Shown in pieces: positions 16,101-23,884 of a stretch of 52,998 nt of DNA. This DNA comes from Bacteroidaceae bacterium (lineage in GTDB: Bacteria > Bacteroidota > Bacteroidia > Bacteroidales > Bacteroidaceae). Below the pieces are notes generated by a model. That model made no database searches and was not told where the DNA came from. It was given only the letters and a program-made list of their open reading frames with translations. The number at the start of each line of letters is the position of its first letter. Within the stretch, counting starts at the first letter, position 1. Made by a program: the position numbers and the translations under genes. The stretch spans positions 1-52,998 of the forward strand of contig CAAGDO010000047.1 of assembly GCA_900768625.1 (NCBI GenBank), written 5' to 3'.

Positions 16101-18569
16101 ATGCATTACGCTATAGACAATATCACCGCCCTCATCGGCGCACGCCGTTTCGGCTCACAGCCAGCCGAAATCGATTGGCTGCTCACGGACAGCCGTTCAT
16201 TGGCATTTCCGGAAACCACTTTGTTTTTTGCCCTTCGCACGAAGTTGGGCGACGGCCACCGCTACATTCCCGACCTTTATCGTAGAGGGGTGCGCAACTT
16301 TGTGGTGGGGCAGGTTCCTGCTGACCGCGAAAGCGCTTATCCCGACGCAAACTTTCTGCTCGTGGTGAGTCCGCTCAAGGCTCTTCAGCGTTTGGCTGAG
16401 CGTCACAGGGAAGAATTTGATGTGCCCGTGATTGGTGTGACGGGTAGCAATGGTAAGACGGTGGTGAAGGAGTGGCTTTATCAGTTGCTTTCTCCGTCGC
16501 TCCATGTGACGCGTTCCCCCCGTTCCTACAATTCGCAGGTGGGCGTTCCCCTTTCAGTATGCTTGCTCGATGAGCATAGTCAGGTGGGCATTTTTGAGGC
16601 GGGTATTTCCAAACCCGATGAAATGCAGGCATTGCGTGCCATTATCCAGCCTACGATTGGCGTGATGACGAATATCGGTCAGGCTCATCAGGAGAATTTT
16701 GCCACCATAGAGGAAAAATGTCAGGAGAAAATCAGCCTGTTCAAGGATGCTTCTCTGCTCGTGTATTGTGGCGATGATCAGGTGGTGAGCGATTGTGTGG
16801 CACGCTCGTTTTTCACTGGCGACCAGTTGGCATGGTCGGAAGCTGACGCCACTCGTCCGCTCTATGTGCAGAGCATAGACAAATGTGAAGATTCCACCCA
16901 TATCACTTACACCTACCTCGGTGTGAGAGGTGACTATCGCATCCCCTTCACGGATGATGCTTCTGCAGTCAACAGTATCCACTGTCTGGCTGTATGCCTT
17001 TATTTCCATCTTTCGGCTGAGGAAATCGCCCGACGGATGCAGCGTCTGGAGCCCGTGGCCATGCGCATGGAGGTCATTCAGGGTGTGAGAGGTTGTACGC
17101 TTATCAATGATTCCTACAACTCTGATGTAAACTCTCTCGATATTGCTCTGGATTTCATGAACCGTCGCCCTGAGCAGGCAGACAAACACCGCACGCTGAT
17201 TCTCTCGGATATCCTTCAGACGGGCCTTACCCCAGAGGAACTGTATGGCCGAGTGGCTGATATGGTCAATCATCGAGGAGTTGACAGACTCATCGGCGTT
17301 GGACCGGAAATTTCGGCTGCCCATTCGCTCTTCACGGTGAAGAAAATGTTCTTCCCTTCCAGCGAAGCGCTCATTGAGAGCGGTGTGCTCGACGAAATGA
17401 CAGACGAGATGGTGCTTATCAAGGGTGCCCGTCAGTTTGGTTTTGAGCAGATCACTTCCGCCCTTTCGTTCCGTGTTCACGAAACGACGCTCGATGTGAA
17501 TCTGGAAGCCATTGCTGAAAACCTCAATTTCTACCGTTCGTTCATGCGACCGGAAACGAAAATAACCTGTATGGTGAAGGCATCTGCTTATGGTGCCGGT
17601 GCCGTTGAGATTGCGAAGACGTTGCAGGATCGCGGTGTGGATTATCTGGCTGTAGCTGTGGCCGACGAGGGCGCAGAATTGCGCAGAGCTGGCATCACAG
17701 CAGGAATCATCGTGATGAATCCTGAGATGACGGCTTTCAACACGCTCTTTGAATATGACCTTGAACCCGAGGTCTACAGCTTCAAATTGCTCGACGCCCT
17801 TATCCGTGCCGCGGAAAAGGAAGGTATTCAGGGCTTCCCCGTACACATCAAACTTGACACGGGCATGCACCGTCTTGGATTTAATCCTCGTACGGATATC
17901 CCCGTGTTGATTGACCGCCTGAAGCATCAGACGGCAGTTGTTCCCCGTTCGGTATTCTCTCATTTCGTGGGATCAGATTCGCCGGAATTCGATGATTTTT
18001 CGGCCAAGCAGTTCAAACTTTTCGATGAGGCTTCAAAGACGCTTCAGGCTGCCTTCTCCAACAAAATTCTGCGTCACATCTGCAATAGCGCCGGTATCGA
18101 ACGTTTCCCCGAACGCCATTTGGATATGGTACGTCTGGGTCTCGGTCTCTACGGCATCGACCCCATTGACAACCGTCGTTTGAACAATGTAACTTCGTTG
18201 CGTACCACGATTCTTGAAATCCGGGATGTGCCTGCTGGTGACAGCATCGGCTATTCACGCCGAACGATTGTCGACCGTGATTCACGAGTGGCTGCCATTC
18301 CCATCGGATATGCAGACGGATTGAACCGCCATCTGGGCAACCGCAATTGCTATTGTCTGGTTAACGGTCATAAAGCCCCTTATCTGGGAAATATCTGTAT
18401 GGATGTTTGCATGATTGACGTGACGGACATTCCTTGCCACGAAGGAGACCGAGTGGAAATCTTTGGTGATAACCTTCCCGTAACGGTGCTTTCGGATGTG
18501 CTCGATACGATACCCTATGAGGTGCTGACCTCTGTGAGCAATCGTGTGAAGCGCGTTTATTTCCAATGA
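16101..18569 (+). CDS. murF-alr: Bifunctional MurF ligase / alanine racemase
   Basis: This 822-residue protein fuses two peptidoglycan enzymes, an arrangement known in Bacteroidetes. Residues 1 to about 455 are UDP-N-acetylmuramoyl-tripeptide:D-Ala-D-Ala ligase, with the ATP loop GVTGSNGKT near 112, SYNSQVGVP, and the NDSYNSD motif. Residues from about 462 on are alanine racemase, with the pyridoxal-phosphate lysine in MVKASAYG (Lys near 493), LDTGMHRLG, HICNSAGIERFP, the second active-site tyrosine in SIGYSRR, and GYADGLNR. The racemase makes D-alanine and MurF adds D-Ala-D-Ala to the stem peptide. nrdJ starts 28 bases downstream. Confidence 0.96.
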   Translation: MHYAIDNITALIGARRFGSQPAEIDWLLTDSRSLAFPETTLFFALRTKLGDGHRYIPDLYRRGVRNFVVGQVPADRESAYPDANFLLVVSPLKALQRLAERHREEFDVPVIGVTGSNGKTVVKEWLYQLLSPSLHVTRSPRSYNSQVGVPLSVCLLDEHSQVGIFEAGISKPDEMQALRAIIQPTIGVMTNIGQAHQENFATIEEKCQEKISLFKDASLLVYCGDDQVVSDCVARSFFTGDQLAWSEADATRPLYVQSIDKCEDSTHITYTYLGVRGDYRIPFTDDASAVNSIHCLAVCLYFHLSAEEIARRMQRLEPVAMRMEVIQGVRGCTLINDSYNSDVNSLDIALDFMNRRPEQADKHRTLILSDILQTGLTPEELYGRVADMVNHRGVDRLIGVGPEISAAHSLFTVKKMFFPSSEALIESGVLDEMTDEMVLIKGARQFGFEQITSALSFRVHETTLDVNLEAIAENLNFYRSFMRPETKITCMVKASAYGAGAVEIAKTLQDRGVDYLAVAVADEGAELRRAGITAGIIVMNPEMTAFNTLFEYDLEPEVYSFKLLDALIRAAEKEGIQGFPVHIKLDTGMHRLGFNPRTDIPVLIDRLKHQTAVVPRSVFSHFVGSDSPEFDDFSAKQFKLFDEASKTLQAAFSNKILRHICNSAGIERFPERHLDMVRLGLGLYGIDPIDNRRLNNVTSLRTTILEIRDVPAGDSIGYSRRTIVDRDSRVAAIPIGYADGLNRHLGNRNCYCLVNGHKAPYLGNICMDVCMIDVTDIPCHEGDRVEIFGDNLPVTVLSDVLDTIPYEVLTSVSNRVKRVYFQ

Positions 18570-18597
18570 TAGATCCGAAGCGATTGAAAACAAAATA

Positions 18598-21174
18598 ATG
18601 AACGAGAAAACATATACTTACGATGAAGCCTACAAAGCTTCGCTAGAATATTTCAAAGGTGATGAATTGGCTGCCCGTGTCTGGGTGAATAAGTATGCGC
18701 TGAAGGATTCCTTCGGTCATATTTTCGAATGCTCACCTGTTGACATGCATCGCCGCATTGCCTCGGAATTGGCAAGAGTGGAGCGAAAGTACCCCAATCC
18801 GTTGTCAGAAGATGAAATATTCCATCTGCTCGACCATTTCCGCTATGTGGTTCCTGCCGGTTCGCCCATGACGGGTATTGGCAATGACTTTCAGGTTGCC
18901 TCGCTTTCCAACTGCTTCGTGGTGGGAATTGATGGCAATGCCGATTCCTATGGCGCCATTCTCAAACTCGACGAGGAACAGGTGCAGCTCATGAAACGTC
19001 GCGGCGGAGTGGGACACGACTTGACGGGCATTCGTCCTAAAGGTTCTCCCGTCAAGAATTCCGCACTGACATCAACGGGTATTGTCCCCTTCATGGAGCG
19101 CTACAGTAACTCCACCCGTGAGGTGGCGCAAGACGGTCGCCGTGGAGCCTTGATGCTCAGCATCGGAATCCGCCATCCGGAAGCGGAAGATTTCATTGAC
19201 GCCAAACTCGAACAAGGAAAAATCACCGGAGCCAATGTGAGTGTACGCATCGATGATGAGTTCATGCGTTGCGCCATTGAGGGCCGTTCCTATCATCAGC
19301 AGTTCCCCGTTGACAGCGATACGCCCATGGTGGAGAAAGATGTAGATGCCAAAGCCCTTTGGGGAAAGATCGTTCACAATGCCTGGCGCAGTGCAGAGCC
19401 CGGTGTGCTTTTCTGGGACACCATTCTGCGTGAAAGTGTGCCAGACTGCTATGCTTCTTTCGGCTTCCGCACAGTGAGCACCAATCCCTGTGGCGAAATC
19501 CCCCTTTGTCCCTACGACAGCTGCCGCTTGATGGCATTGAATCTCTATTCCTACGTGAAGAACCCCTTCACCCCGGAGGCCGAATTCGACTTCACGCTTT
19601 TCCGTAGCCATGTGACCATGGCACAGCGCCTGATGGATGACCTGATTGACCTCGAAGAAGAGAAAATCAGTCGAATCCTGGCGAAAATCGATGCCGATCC
19701 GCAAAGCGACGAAGTGAAGTTCACAGAACGCCATTTGTGGGAAAAGATCCAGCACCAGACGGCCCAAGGTCGTCGAACAGGCCTCGGTATCACCGCTGAA
19801 GGAGACATGTTGGCTGCTCTTGGCTTGCGTTATGGAACGCAGGATGCCACAGACTTTGCCGTCAAAGTGCAGCGCACTTTGGCCCTGACAGCTTATCGTT
19901 CCTCCGTTGTCATGGCAGGAGAACGAGGCGCATTCCCTGTCTATGCGACCCAACTCGAAGCGTCGAATCCCTTCATCGGTCGTATCCGTGAAGCCGACCC
20001 TGAACTCTATGCCCTGATGGAGAAGCAGGGACGTCGCAACATTGCCTGCCTCACCATAGCTCCGACAGGAACAACGAGTCTGATGACGCAAACCACCTCA
20101 GGCATCGAACCCGTCTTCATGCCCGTTTATAAGCGTCGCCGTAAGGTCAATCCCAATGACCCTGACGTTCATATCGACTTTACCGACGAGACAGGTGATT
20201 CTTTCGAGGAATATATCGTCTATCATCCCAAGTTCATCGAATGGATGAGCGTACAGGGCATCGACACGTCGAAGCGCTATTCGCAGGCAGAGATTGATGA
20301 ACTGGTGGAACGTTCCCCGTATAATAAGGCCACGGCGAACGATGTCGATTGGCTGATGAAGGTGCGTATGCAAGGTGCCATTCAGAAATGGGTGGACCAT
20401 AGCATCAGCGTGACAGTCAACCTTCCTCATTCCGTTGATGAAGAACTGGTCAATCGCCTCTATGTTGAAGCATGGCGCTGTGGTTGCAAGGGTTGCACCA
20501 TCTATCGCGATGGTTCCCGTGCAGGCGTGCTCGTCAGCACGCAGAAAACGGAGAAGAAGCAAAAGGAGAAAGAAGCGGCAAACGAGCAAAATGCGGCATC
20601 AACACCCTTGTCCCAGCAGTTGGAAGTGACGGAACGTCGTCCCGATGTGCTTGATTGCGACGTCGTACGTTTCCAGAATAACAAGGAAAAATGGGTGGCA
20701 TTTGTCGGATTGCTTGATGGTCGTCCCTATGAAATCTTCACCGGTCTGCAGGACGATGAAGAAGGCATTGTGTTGCCGAAGACGGTGACAAAAGGCCGCA
20801 TCATCAAGAATATCTGCCCCGATGGCATGAAGCGCTACGACTTCCAGTTTGAAAACAAGCGTGGTTATAAGATGACTGTTGAAGGACTTTCCGAAAAGTT
20901 CAACAAGGAATATTGGAACTACGCCAAACTCATCTCTGGAGTACTTCGCTATCGTATGCCCATCGAGAATGTGATCAAGCTGGTCAATTCTCTTCAGTTG
21001 GAGAGCGAAAACATCAATACCTGGAAGGTCGGTGTCAGCCGTGCATTGAAGAAATACGTGGTCGACGGCACTGTGGCACAAGGACAGAAATGTCCCAATT
21101 GTGGTCACGAATCGCTGGTCTATCAAGAAGGCTGTCTCATCTGTAAGCATTGCGGTGCAAGCCGTTGCGGATAA
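18598..21174 (+). CDS. nrdJ: B12-dependent ribonucleotide reductase (class II)
   Basis: The 858-residue protein reduces ribonucleotides using adenosylcobalamin and therefore needs no oxygen. It shows the active-site NPCGEIPLCPYDSC near 297-310, the loop PTGTTSLM near 488, and a C-terminal zinc-ribbon-like Cys cluster (CPNCG...CLICKHCGASRCG, about 831-857). A low-complexity Lys/Glu-rich linker near 645-665 separates the barrel from a C-terminal TSCPD-like region. No N-terminal ATP cone is obvious. It follows murF-alr by 28 bases without a terminator, so the two are probably cotranscribed. No B12 riboswitch was recognised. Confidence 0.95.
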   Translation: MNEKTYTYDEAYKASLEYFKGDELAARVWVNKYALKDSFGHIFECSPVDMHRRIASELARVERKYPNPLSEDEIFHLLDHFRYVVPAGSPMTGIGNDFQVASLSNCFVVGIDGNADSYGAILKLDEEQVQLMKRRGGVGHDLTGIRPKGSPVKNSALTSTGIVPFMERYSNSTREVAQDGRRGALMLSIGIRHPEAEDFIDAKLEQGKITGANVSVRIDDEFMRCAIEGRSYHQQFPVDSDTPMVEKDVDAKALWGKIVHNAWRSAEPGVLFWDTILRESVPDCYASFGFRTVSTNPCGEIPLCPYDSCRLMALNLYSYVKNPFTPEAEFDFTLFRSHVTMAQRLMDDLIDLEEEKISRILAKIDADPQSDEVKFTERHLWEKIQHQTAQGRRTGLGITAEGDMLAALGLRYGTQDATDFAVKVQRTLALTAYRSSVVMAGERGAFPVYATQLEASNPFIGRIREADPELYALMEKQGRRNIACLTIAPTGTTSLMTQTTSGIEPVFMPVYKRRRKVNPNDPDVHIDFTDETGDSFEEYIVYHPKFIEWMSVQGIDTSKRYSQAEIDELVERSPYNKATANDVDWLMKVRMQGAIQKWVDHSISVTVNLPHSVDEELVNRLYVEAWRCGCKGCTIYRDGSRAGVLVSTQKTEKKQKEKEAANEQNAASTPLSQQLEVTERRPDVLDCDVVRFQNNKEKWVAFVGLLDGRPYEIFTGLQDDEEGIVLPKTVTKGRIIKNICPDGMKRYDFQFENKRGYKMTVEGLSEKFNKEYWNYAKLISGVLRYRMPIENVIKLVNSLQLESENINTWKVGVSRALKKYVVDGTVAQGQKCPNCGHESLVYQEGCLICKHCGASRCG

Positions 21175-21326
21175 TCTTCCTCTTCCATAGTCAACACAAG
21201 TGATTGGAAATGTCAGCGGCCTTGTCGGGCTGTTCGGTGTTTCCAACCACTTTTTTCGTGCAACCCGTAGGAAAAGCAGTACCCCCACTGCATTCTTCTT
21301 TTCTCCTTTCCACAAAGTCAGCCCAT

Positions 21327-22334
21327 ATGCAGATTCAACTCGAAAAACTTCGTTTCCATGCCCATCACGGAGTCATGCCCCAGGAGCGCGTAACAGGTCA
21401 GGACTACGAACTTGACCTCACGCTCTCCCTCCGCGATTCCGTAGCCATTCAAGCCCTGACGGCCGACCGTTTGGAATCCACCGTCAACTATGCTGACGTA
21501 TACGATGTTGTAGCCCATGAAATGCACCAGCCCTCTTCGCTGCTGGAGTATGTGGCGGAACGCATCGTCGAAGCCCTCCTGCGTCAGTTCCCCCAAGTGA
21601 TGGCCGTCGAAGTGCGCCTCACCAAATTGGCACCCCCCATCCTCGGATTTGACGGACGAGGAGCCACTGTTGTGCTTCGTCGGCGTCGTGTGCTTCTTGT
21701 GCTGGACTTCGACGGCACCTTGGCCGATACCTCAAAAGGTATCGTAGCCACCATGAACGCCACATTCGACGCTTGTGGTTTCCCTCGTGCCACGGATGAG
21801 GCCATCTGTCGCACGATAGGTTTGCCTTTGGTTGACAGTGTGGCCATGTTGGCAGGAGGCATTGAAGGAGAGGAACTGCAGCATGCTGTTGCCACCTATC
21901 GCTGCCTGTTCGAGAAAATCGGCACAGCCAATGTCTCGCTTTTCCCTCATGTCAGCGAAACGCTCCATACGCTTCATCATATGGGATTCACGTTGGCCGT
22001 AGCCACAAGCCGTGGTCACGCCTCCGTTGTGCAGCTCTGTTGCAATCTGGGTATCTACGATTGTATGACCCACTTTGTCGCTTGCGAGGACGTCTGTCAG
22101 GCCAAACCTCATCCTGAGGCTGTGCTCATGTTGATGAAGCAAACCCGGATTCCTGTCTCGCAGACATGGGTCGTGGGCGACACCACTTTCGACATTGGAA
22201 TGGGCCGCCGTGCCGGAGCGCGCACCATAGGTGTGACCTATGGCAATCATTCGCGTGAAGACCTCGAATCAGCACATGCCACCCGTATCATCAGCGATTT
22301 TGCTGATGTGGCGTCTGTCTTGCTTGATGAATAA
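21327..22334 (+). CDS. folB-HAD: Fusion: dihydroneopterin aldolase + HAD phosphatase
   Basis: From the ATG at 21327 the protein is 335 residues with two complete enzymes. Residues 1-118 are FolB: FHAHHGVMPQE with catalytic Glu20, TVNYADVYD (Tyr55), LLEYVAERI (Glu74), and LTKLAPPI with catalytic Lys100. Residues 121-335 are a phosphoglycolate-phosphatase-like HAD enzyme with a helical cap: LDFDGT (Asp127 nucleophile, Asp129), VATSRG (Thr227), QAKPHPE (Lys260) and VVGDTTFD (Asp285, Asp289). The linker is only a few arginines. FolB acts in folate synthesis, so the HAD half may remove phosphate from a dihydroneopterin phosphate, but this is inference. A longer start at 21204 adds an unconserved stretch. 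Confidence 0.9.
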   Translation: MQIQLEKLRFHAHHGVMPQERVTGQDYELDLTLSLRDSVAIQALTADRLESTVNYADVYDVVAHEMHQPSSLLEYVAERIVEALLRQFPQVMAVEVRLTKLAPPILGFDGRGATVVLRRRRVLLVLDFDGTLADTSKGIVATMNATFDACGFPRATDEAICRTIGLPLVDSVAMLAGGIEGEELQHAVATYRCLFEKIGTANVSLFPHVSETLHTLHHMGFTLAVATSRGHASVVQLCCNLGIYDCMTHFVACEDVCQAKPHPEAVLMLMKQTRIPVSQTWVVGDTTFDIGMGRRAGARTIGVTYGNHSREDLESAHATRIISDFADVASVLLDE

Positions 22335-22393
22335 GTGCTTCGGCAAGATTTCCTTTCCTTTTCTCCCATAACCCTCCCAATCCTCCAATCCCC

Positions 22394-23194
22394 ATGCCCA
22401 TCATCCCTATCCATAGCCTTGACCATCCAGGAGTCGAAGTGTTCAGCACCCTCACTGAGGCCCAGCTACGTAACCGTCTTGAGCCCACGAAAGGCATCTT
22501 CATCGCCGAAAGCCCGAAAGTGATTCATGTGGCCCTCAATGCAGGCTATCAACCTCTTGCCCTGCTTTGCGAGGAACGACATATCAGCGGTGATGCTGCA
22601 AGCCTCATTGAGCGTTGCGGCGACATCCCCGTCTATACAGGGGAGCGCAAGTTGCTTGCCTCTCTCACAGGCTACACGCTGACCCGTGGCGTCTTATGTG
22701 CCATGCGTCGTCCGGAGCCGAAAAGCGTGGAAAGCATTTGTCGTGGAGCCCGTCGCATCGTTGTGGTCGACGGCGTGGTCGACACGACCAACATTGGAGC
22801 CATCTTCCGCTCGGCTGCGGCATTAGGCATCGACGCTGTACTTTTGACCCCCACATCTTGTGATCCGCTGAATCGTCGTGCAGTCAGAGTTTCGATGGGT
22901 TCCGTCTTTCTTGTTCCCTGGACGTGGCTCGATGCTCCGCTCCATTCGCTCCATGAATGGGGATTCGAAACGGCAGCCATGGCCCTGACCGATCAATCTG
23001 TCAGCATCGACGATCCCTCATTGCGCACCATCCCCCGATTGGCCATCGTGATGGGCACGGAAGGCGATGGATTGGCTCATGAAGTCATAGCAGATGCCGA
23101 CCATGTTGTTTGCATTCCCATGTCCCATCAGGTTGATTCCCTCAATGTGGCAGCAGCTGCCGCCGTGGCATTTTGGGAATTGCGTGCCAGATGA
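22394..23194 (+). CDS. SpoU/TrmH family RNA 2'-O-methyltransferase
   Basis: The 266-residue protein has an N-terminal substrate-binding region (RNRLEPTKGIFIAESPKVI, about 25-43) and a C-terminal SPOUT knot with all three motifs: DTTNIGAIFRSAAALG near 133-148, MGTEGDGL near 219-226, and CIPMSHQVDSLNVAAAAAV near 241-259. SpoU enzymes methylate ribose in rRNA or tRNA with S-adenosylmethionine. The exact nucleotide cannot be told. It starts 59 bases after folB-HAD on the same strand and is the last gene before the repeat-rich gap. Confidence 0.92.
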   Translation: MPIIPIHSLDHPGVEVFSTLTEAQLRNRLEPTKGIFIAESPKVIHVALNAGYQPLALLCEERHISGDAASLIERCGDIPVYTGERKLLASLTGYTLTRGVLCAMRRPEPKSVESICRGARRIVVVDGVVDTTNIGAIFRSAAALGIDAVLLTPTSCDPLNRRAVRVSMGSVFLVPWTWLDAPLHSLHEWGFETAAMALTDQSVSIDDPSLRTIPRLAIVMGTEGDGLAHEVIADADHVVCIPMSHQVDSLNVAAAAAVAFWELRAR

Positions 23195-23256
23195 GATTCC
23201 TACATGTAAAGCGTGCTCAGCTTTTGCGAATATTTACGAAACGCCGAGAAAGTCAT

Positions 23257-23342
23257 CTCACACCATATGATGTGAGCGTTCACATCAAATGGTGTGAGCG
23301 CTCGTATCAAATGGTGTGAGCGCTCACATCATATGGTGTGAG
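23257..23342. repeat. Tandem array of four 22-bp palindromic units
   Basis: Four near-palindromic 20-mers related to CTCACATCATATGGTGTGAG start at 23257, 23279, 23301 and 23323. Each is followed by CG except the last, so the period is exactly 22 bp. Units 1 and 4 are the best palindromes. The second and third carry changes mostly in the left arm. It lies just after the SpoU methyltransferase gene. Confidence 0.9.
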
Positions 23343-23376
23343 ATAATTTGGAAAGGGGCTTGATGGGACTTGCAAG

Positions 23377-23569
23377 TAGGCTGTCCAATTTGATGTGCCC
23401 AACTTTTAAAAGTTTTTATCAGCTATGTTGCCGATTATAAGGAACGAGAAAAGCTATCAGCTATTTGCATTTTGCTGTATCATATGCTTTCAACAGAGTT
23501 GAGTATTGCATATCAAGCACTTAGTGTGCAAAAGCAGCAAAAAGTGGGTACAACAAATTGGACAGCCTA
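23377..23569. mobile_element. 193-bp miniature element with 9-bp target duplication
   Basis: The ends TAGGCTGTCCAATTTG (left) and its inverse CAAATTGGACAGCCTA (right) pair perfectly for 16 bp and continue with mismatches to about 25 bp. The element is flanked by perfect direct repeats ACTTGCAAG at 23368-23376 and 23570-23578. It has no coding capacity. It must have been moved by a transposase encoded elsewhere, and the 9-bp duplication limits which family that could be. Confidence 0.85.
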
Positions 23570-23607
23570 ACTTGCAAGTGCTGGAAGGTGGATATAAATG
23601 GGTGCGT

Positions 23608-23767
23608 AAATAAGTGACGATAAAAAAATAATTTGGTACATTTTTGTGTCCTTCCTCTGAAGCAATACATGGTTAAAGGATGGGAGTTTGAACTTTTCTT
23701 GAACGATGTCGTCAGGTGCAAATCTGTTTAGCATTTTGTACCAAGTTATTTTTTATCCATTACTAAA
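23608..23767. repeat. Hairpin-ended repeat, about 160 bp
   Basis: The left arm contains GACGATAAAAAAATAATTTG followed by GTACA. The right arm contains the inverse, TGTACCAAGTTATTTTTTAT. The arms pair over about 30 bases with several mismatches. No target duplication was recognised and there is no gene inside. It is probably a non-autonomous mobile element. Confidence 0.6.
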
Positions 23768-23801
23768 TCTTGAATTTTATAAAAAAGTTCAGACGGCTTC
23801 A
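23765..23801. repeat. Right-end fragment of TGAAGTCGTC element
   Basis: These 37 bases, ending AAAGTTCAGACGGCTTCA, match the right terminus of the element at 41638-41830 with a few changes. No left end is present. Confidence 0.65.
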
Positions 23802-23810
23802 TAGCTGAAA

Positions 23811-23860
23811 AACATAAACGGGAGAACTACACATAGGTGTAATTCTCCCGTTTATGTTTT
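23811..23860. terminator. Terminator hairpin after the hexosaminidase
   Basis: The perfect 16-bp arms AACATAAACGGGAGAA (23811-23826) and TTCTCCCGTTTATGTT (23843-23858) lie just downstream of the minus-strand GH20 gene, with runs of A and T on either side. Confidence 0.88.
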
Positions 23861-23884
23861 GGTTATACCTTATGAATCATTCGT

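Noticed and set aside
16554..17963. 469-codon open frame on the - strand
   Set aside because: It is antisense to murF-alr, with no recognisable domain and a His-rich shadow-like composition.
18570..18597. Possible cobalamin riboswitch before the B12-dependent reductase
   Set aside because: The gap from murF-alr is only 28 bases, too short for a riboswitch, and none was seen further upstream.
19072..20091. 339-codon open frame on the - strand
   Set aside because: It is antisense to nrdJ, which is complete and conserved.
23257..23342. Possible small CRISPR array
   Set aside because: Units are palindromic and directly abutting, with a 22-bp period and no spacers; no cas gene is in the window.
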